The notes beneath the pieces are model-generated. The model searched no databases. It saw nothing but the letters and a program-made list of their open reading frames with translations, and was not told where the DNA came from. From Flavobacteriales bacterium UBA5869 (GTDB lineage Bacteria > Bacteroidota > Bacteroidia > Flavobacteriales_D > Crocinitomicaceae): a stretch of 9,647 bases of DNA. The first letter of the stretch is position 1. Each line of letters starts with the position of its first letter. Position numbers and translations under genes: made by a program. Shown here piece by piece: positions 7,701-9,647 of this stretch. The stretch spans positions 14,411 to 24,057 of the forward strand of contig DJFP01000204.1 of the NCBI GenBank assembly GCA_002432565.1, written 5' to 3'.

Positions 7701-8175
7701 GGTATTCCCGGTTGTAATAAGTTACAAAAAGTTCATTTGTCGCATTGCAGCTTAAAGCAAAATCTTTTGAATGATAAGTCCAAAAATAGGTTCCGACCCC
7801 GGTTGAATTCCAGGTTGTTCCGTTGAATGCATAAACCTCTATGAATTCATAGGTTGTAGAAGAAATAGTTGTTAGAACCTTCGCACCTACTACGGGGTTC
7901 TCTCCCTGCATGATAAGTTCCAGATCAAAAACATTAGGGCTGGATATTCCGGCAGTACCTACCAGGACCCAGGCAGTACCATTCCACTTTTTTACGGTGA
8001 TTTTATTGGAATTATCCGAGTCGATATAGGCCATAAACAGGTTTCCTCCTGCAGATATTTCGATGTCTACTTCTGTAGCGTTAGAAATTCCGGTAGAACT
8101 TCCTATGTAATTCCAACTCTGAGAGAAGGAGAAAGTTGAAGCGAAAACAACTAATAGGGTTAGTAGCTTTTTCAT
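4792..8175 (-). CDS. Large T9SS-secreted surface protein: beta-propeller-like head, SprB repeats, FN3-like pair, type A sorting domain
   Basis: This protein of 1127 residues begins with a signal peptide (1-19, MKKLLTLLVV core, cut after SFSQ). Residues about 20-370 form some seven blade-like units of 40-50 residues, with patterns such as KKWNGTAWVLVG and YAFNGTTWNSTG, so probably a beta-propeller. Residues about 375-470 are a beta-rich segment I cannot name. Residues 471-547 are an Ig/PKD-like domain with GGTWSGTGI and a late GC. Four SprB-type repeats follow (549-847). Residues about 852-1022 are two fibronectin-like domains, then the linker AQDFNTTRSNR and a T9SS type A sorting domain (1053-1127, starting NIYPNPANSF and ending RFVIER). 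The protein should cross the outer membrane through the T9SS and be released or attached after the sorting domain is removed. SprB-type repeats are known from the Flavobacterium gliding adhesin; whether this one acts in adhesion is inference. It is monocistronic and paralogous to its neighbour. Confidence 0.9.
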   Translation of the reverse strand: MKKLLTLLVVFASTFSFSQSWNYIGSSTGISNATEVDIEISAGGNLFMAYIDSDNSNKITVKKWNGTAWVLVGTAGISSPNVFDLELIMQGENPVVGAKVLTTISSTTYEFIEVYAFNGTTWNSTGVGTYFWTYHSKDFALSCNATNELFVTYYNREYQTFPEGLITVKLGTGTLIGGGILDDSNEGYDDAVSAISTTGNNLKVVFEEATVGSPQLTYSNLTTSNHTGNYIGSEGSLKMVLEKGLSSTNYAYINLTDDSNPKLMYYGFNGTSFGSPLTIATSTTLSQISDFDFAGQGTNTFVFYRQGTTCYYKQIAGDMSPSAPTTITSGISLAPSNATSLSTETLYGVHVIAYISGGKCYVKEYNLAANIEDWDNFVMCEGTVFNNSASNSIYLLDPNFSQANTSMTVTSQNVAIIPNSAVSVSGSGLSYSVFVTNTNDVSSPTIVDLEFTLLENGNIVETVLLQMLVNPKPVIAFNNPVNAVCQNANPVNLNNWVTPNGGTWSGTGIQNNIFYPSYPTGSSVVMSYSKTNQFGCTSSATLPFTINQTPTLNVTTTTSNCNQNTGTASVAITNGLSPYSIYWSTGATVSNVSDLAPGQYLVSVTDANGCLSTSTSMVGSNGLSQTGVPTGASCFGTNNGGINVTVAGGTTPLTYAWSNGAATEDITGLVGGPYELTITDALGCISTASYTVQEPQQIMLNQMTVTQPACSSSNGEVVASFNGGTAPFNYTWMDAQGNTIGTNNATLTGIGAGTYTCTITDANGCSFSSEAMVSNNFGPVLAIDTIIPSSCSGDGQIQLTVIAGNPTDYLWTNGATTQNITNLDPGFYSVSVTGASGCVTVLGGTVESTLPDPIEICLVTVDSTTNTNLVVWEKPITTGIDHFNIYRETSQAGLYQLVDSVPYADESIYNDLVASPNVRSWRYKISSVDDCGNESELSSNHKTIHLVISQGLGSDINLFWDSYEGFNYSNFVLKRHTDAAGWTTIQTMPNNLFTYTDQPTTTDGLYYVVTVDAPSTCSSTKMAQDFNTTRSNRDNRLSTGQTTSISELLNQVVNIYPNPANSFITIDNSSSQVIEARILDQTGRMISSTMLIPGQTKIDCGKLAMGVYNIELHSQGAKTLKRFVIER
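5077..5622 (-). repeat. Shared C-terminal module, copy 1: two FN3-like domains plus QDFNTTRSNR linker
   Basis: Residues 852-1033 of the large protein match the same part of the neighbouring gene (8652-9200). In the first 46 residues from ICLVTVD, 31 are identical by hand count. Other identical blocks are GIDH, NIYRE, RSWRYKIS, EHKT/NHKT-like sites, and QDFNTTRSNR. Cysteines are kept at three places (ICLV, a CG pair and a Cys before the linker). Similarity continues at DNA level around the linker, as expected of gene duplication. Confidence 0.85.
5635..6531 (-). repeat. Four tandem SprB-type repeats
   Basis: Four protein repeats of about 70 residues each fall at residues 549-618, 622-693, 698-773 and 779-847. 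Each has an early Cys followed by a Gly/Asn/Gln-rich turn, a central Y-x-W or equivalent with G, then an N/D-I-T-x-L or similar, GxY, and a final GC. The two Cys per unit suggest one disulphide across each repeat. The units have diverged in DNA sequence, so this is an old array and not a recent expansion. Confidence 0.85.
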
Positions 8176-8206
8176 AAGTCCATTAATGTTAGCATTTCAC
8201 AATTGG

Positions 8207-8214
8207 CAAAGGTA
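8207..8214 (-). promoter_or_regulatory. -7 box (TACCTTTG) of the large T9SS protein gene
   Basis: TACCTTTG is an exact TAnnTTTG match, 31 bases upstream of the ATG at 8173-8175, and would give a leader of roughly 25 bases. At the expected -33 place there is only CTTTAAG (8234-8240), not TTTG. A second -7-like sequence, TATATTTAG (8216-8224), overlaps from upstream; the same nonamer occurs upstream of the secreted-protein gene near 3264-3272. Confidence 0.55.
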
Positions 8215-8233
8215 ACTAAATATAGCCGTATGA

Positions 8234-8268
8234 CTTAAAGAGACTCGTAGCTTGCAATTCTCTTTGAG
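8234..8268. promoter_or_regulatory. Inverted repeat overlapping the -33 region of the large T9SS protein gene
   Basis: CTTAAAGAGA (8234-8243) and TCTCTTTGAG (8259-8268) pair over ten positions including one G-T, with 15 bases between. One arm covers the place where the -33 element should be, so an operator is conceivable. Neither strand has a strong T run directly after it, so it is unlikely to be a second terminator. Confidence 0.3.
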
Positions 8269-8297
8269 TGTTTTCGGTATTTCTGCAAATGGTTGGT

Positions 8298-8325
8298 AAA
8301 AAAAAGAGTCAGCAACAGCTGACTC
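8298..8325 (-). terminator. Rho-independent terminator of the second T9SS protein gene
   Basis: GAGTCAGC (8306-8313) and GCTGACTC (8318-8325) form a perfect 8-bp stem with a four-base loop. On the minus strand eight T follow (A run at 8298-8305). It lies 23 bases after the stop codon of the gene at 8349. This is the cleanest terminator in the window. Confidence 0.92.
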
Positions 8326-8348
8326 CCCGGTTTACTAAATCAATATAG

Positions 8349-9647
8349 TTACTGTTTTACCAGTCGCTTGGTTATTTTAGAACCTGAAGAACTGATCTCG
8401 ACCAGGTAAACACCGGCCTGAATACCATTCAATTGGATCAAAACTTTAGCATCCGAACTGGTTGTCTTGCTTATTTCTTTTCCGGAAAGATCTGTTATGC
8501 GGTAAGTAATTCTTTCATTGGAAGACTGCACAAAGGTTAGCTCTTCATGAGCAGGATTCGGATACATAGCGATCTCATCCAGGTAGCTTTCATCAATCCC
8601 GTTGGATGATGCTCCGTCAACTCCTTCTCCGGTTGCAAACTGGCCACGCTCGCGATTGGAACGGGTTGTATTAAAATCCTGTGCTTTTTCAGCAGTACAG
8701 TCTGAATTCGTTAACATCTCAATGTAATAATCTACACCGGTTGAACCTGCCGGAGGAGTATCATTGTGAAAAGAAGTACCTAATGCAATGGTCGTACTAA
8801 CCGGAATCCAGTCAACCTGGTCTGTTTTTCTCCAAACAACGTAACCGTTTACGTTCCCCGAACCTTCGTAATCGTCCCAAAGTACATCGAATGATCCGTT
8901 CCCTGTATTCAGAATGGTATTCAAATGCAGGGTTTTGTGTTCTGTGGAAATAGGGCTTTCCGCTCCGCAAGCATTCACAGCAGAAATTTTGTATCTCCAT
9001 GAGCGGTTCATCGGTGACGCAACTACATCATTGAAATAAGACAAACTGGATGCTTTTACGGTATCGATTAACTGGTAATTTCCAGCCAGATCAGATTCCC
9101 GGTAAATGTTGTAATGATCAATTCCTGAAGTTTCAGTTCTTTCCCAAACAATGAGATTGGTGGTAGTAGCCGTATCAACAGTTACCAAACAAATCGGCTG
9201 AGAAAGGGGAGCTCTTGTTCCTACAAAAACCGTTTTTTCGGAATAACAAGGTTGTGCCGTAGGACCGCTGAGTGCTGTGATGGTGTAGGAGCCTTCCCCC
9301 AGGTTGAAATTACTCTGTGTAGTTGTACCGTTTGACCAGGACCATGCATAAGGAAGACCTCCGCCATTCGGGTCAGGGGTGAAGTTTACGGTAATTCCTC
9401 CATTGTTCTGGTTACATTGCGTATTCAGTATGGTTGTATGGATATCTGCAGCAAATTCATCATCCAGTTGATGTGTGAACTGCTTGATGCATCCGGTTCC
9501 ATCAGTCACTTTTAGCGTATAAAGACCATGCGCTACTCCCGTTAAGTTCAATCCTGTTTGACCGGTACCGATCCAATCGTATGTGGGGGTTCCTGTTGCA
9601 TTAACGACTGCTGTGATACTTCCGTCGGAAGCGCCGCAAGTTGGTTC
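8349..9647 (-). CDS. T9SS-secreted SprB-repeat surface protein, C-terminal part (5' end outside the window)
   Basis: The frame is open from the stop at 8349 to the window edge and gives 432 residues. The reading continues upstream of the TTG at 9549-9551 as good SprB-like sequence (PTCGASDGS...YDWIGTG), so that TTG is an internal Leu and the real start lies beyond 9647. Visible order, numbered from the window edge: an SprB-type repeat (about 1-58, first Cys at 4, ending DGTGC); a second, more divergent repeat (about 65-142, with CNQNNGG and WSNG); two FN3-like domains (about 150-315); the linker QDFNTTRSNR (323-332); a Gly/Ser-rich spacer; and a type A sorting domain (about 358-432, with MYPNPAHEELTF, ending KRLVKQ). 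It is presumably exported through the Sec system and then the T9SS to the surface. It is a tandem paralogue of the gene at 4792-8175, with its own terminator between them. Confidence 0.9.
   Translation of the reverse strand, partial: EPTCGASDGSITAVVNATGTPTYDWIGTGQTGLNLTGVAHGLYTLKVTDGTGCIKQFTHQLDDEFAADIHTTILNTQCNQNNGGITVNFTPDPNGGGLPYAWSWSNGTTTQSNFNLGEGSYTITALSGPTAQPCYSEKTVFVGTRAPLSQPICLVTVDTATTTNLIVWERTETSGIDHYNIYRESDLAGNYQLIDTVKASSLSYFNDVVASPMNRSWRYKISAVNACGAESPISTEHKTLHLNTILNTGNGSFDVLWDDYEGSGNVNGYVVWRKTDQVDWIPVSTTIALGTSFHNDTPPAGSTGVDYYIEMLTNSDCTAEKAQDFNTTRSNRERGQFATGEGVDGASSNGIDESYLDEIAMYPNPAHEELTFVQSSNERITYRITDLSGKEISKTTSSDAKVLIQLNGIQAGVYLVEISSSGSKITKRLVKQ
8652..9200 (-). repeat. Shared C-terminal module, copy 2: two FN3-like domains plus QDFNTTRSNR linker
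   Basis: This is the counterpart of the module at 5077-5622. It keeps the three cysteines (ICLV, ACG and SDC), the RSWRYKIS block and the exact QDFNTTRSNR linker. The second FN3-like domain is more diverged than the first; W/DDYEG against W/DSYEG is its best-kept site. The spacer between linker and sorting domain differs in sequence, with more Gly and Ser here. Confidence 0.85.

Overview
The window looks like chromosomal DNA of a member of the Bacteroidota, most likely Flavobacteriales and possibly the Crocinitomicaceae/Fluviicola group (the family placement is inference). The reasons are two large secreted proteins with SprB-type repeats and type IX secretion (T9SS) C-terminal sorting domains ('YPNPA' motif), start codons without Shine-Dalgarno sequences, and perfect TAnnTTTG (-7) boxes upstream of several genes. 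Base composition is even, and I see no insertion sequence, phage gene, tRNA, rRNA or CRISPR array.

Layout. Positions 1-165 (+) hold the last 54 residues of a membrane protein that matches the end of CLC chloride channels/transporters. Every other gene is on the minus strand. From left to right these are: a small Cys-rich lipoprotein (285-506); a two-gene unit of an MpaB/Lcp-type haem oxygenase (634-1833) and a DUF1003 membrane protein (1830-2531), joined by an ATGA stop/start overlap; a secreted protein of unknown function (2636-3241); a PIN-PhoH ATPase (3345-4670); a 1127-residue T9SS cargo protein (4792-8175); and the 3' part of a related T9SS cargo protein (8349 to the window end, 5' end outside). 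Clear hairpin-plus-T-run terminators follow the secreted protein and both T9SS genes, so these are separate transcription units.

How it fits together. The window is mostly ordinary house-keeping and cell-envelope content. The DUF1003/MpaB pair is the only set that looks translationally coupled. The two T9SS proteins are tandem paralogues: they share a C-terminal block of two fibronectin-like domains, an identical QDFNTTRSNR linker and a sorting domain. Upstream of that block, the first has a beta-propeller-like head and four SprB repeats, while the visible part of the second shows two SprB-like repeats. They are probably displayed on or released from the cell surface and may act in adhesion or gliding, but the ligand is unknown. 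No clearly novel multi-gene system is visible. The most interesting points are the shared C-terminal module, the coupled oxygenase/DUF1003 pair with an apparently conserved haem-ligand histidine, and a 12-bp element shared by two neighbouring promoters.
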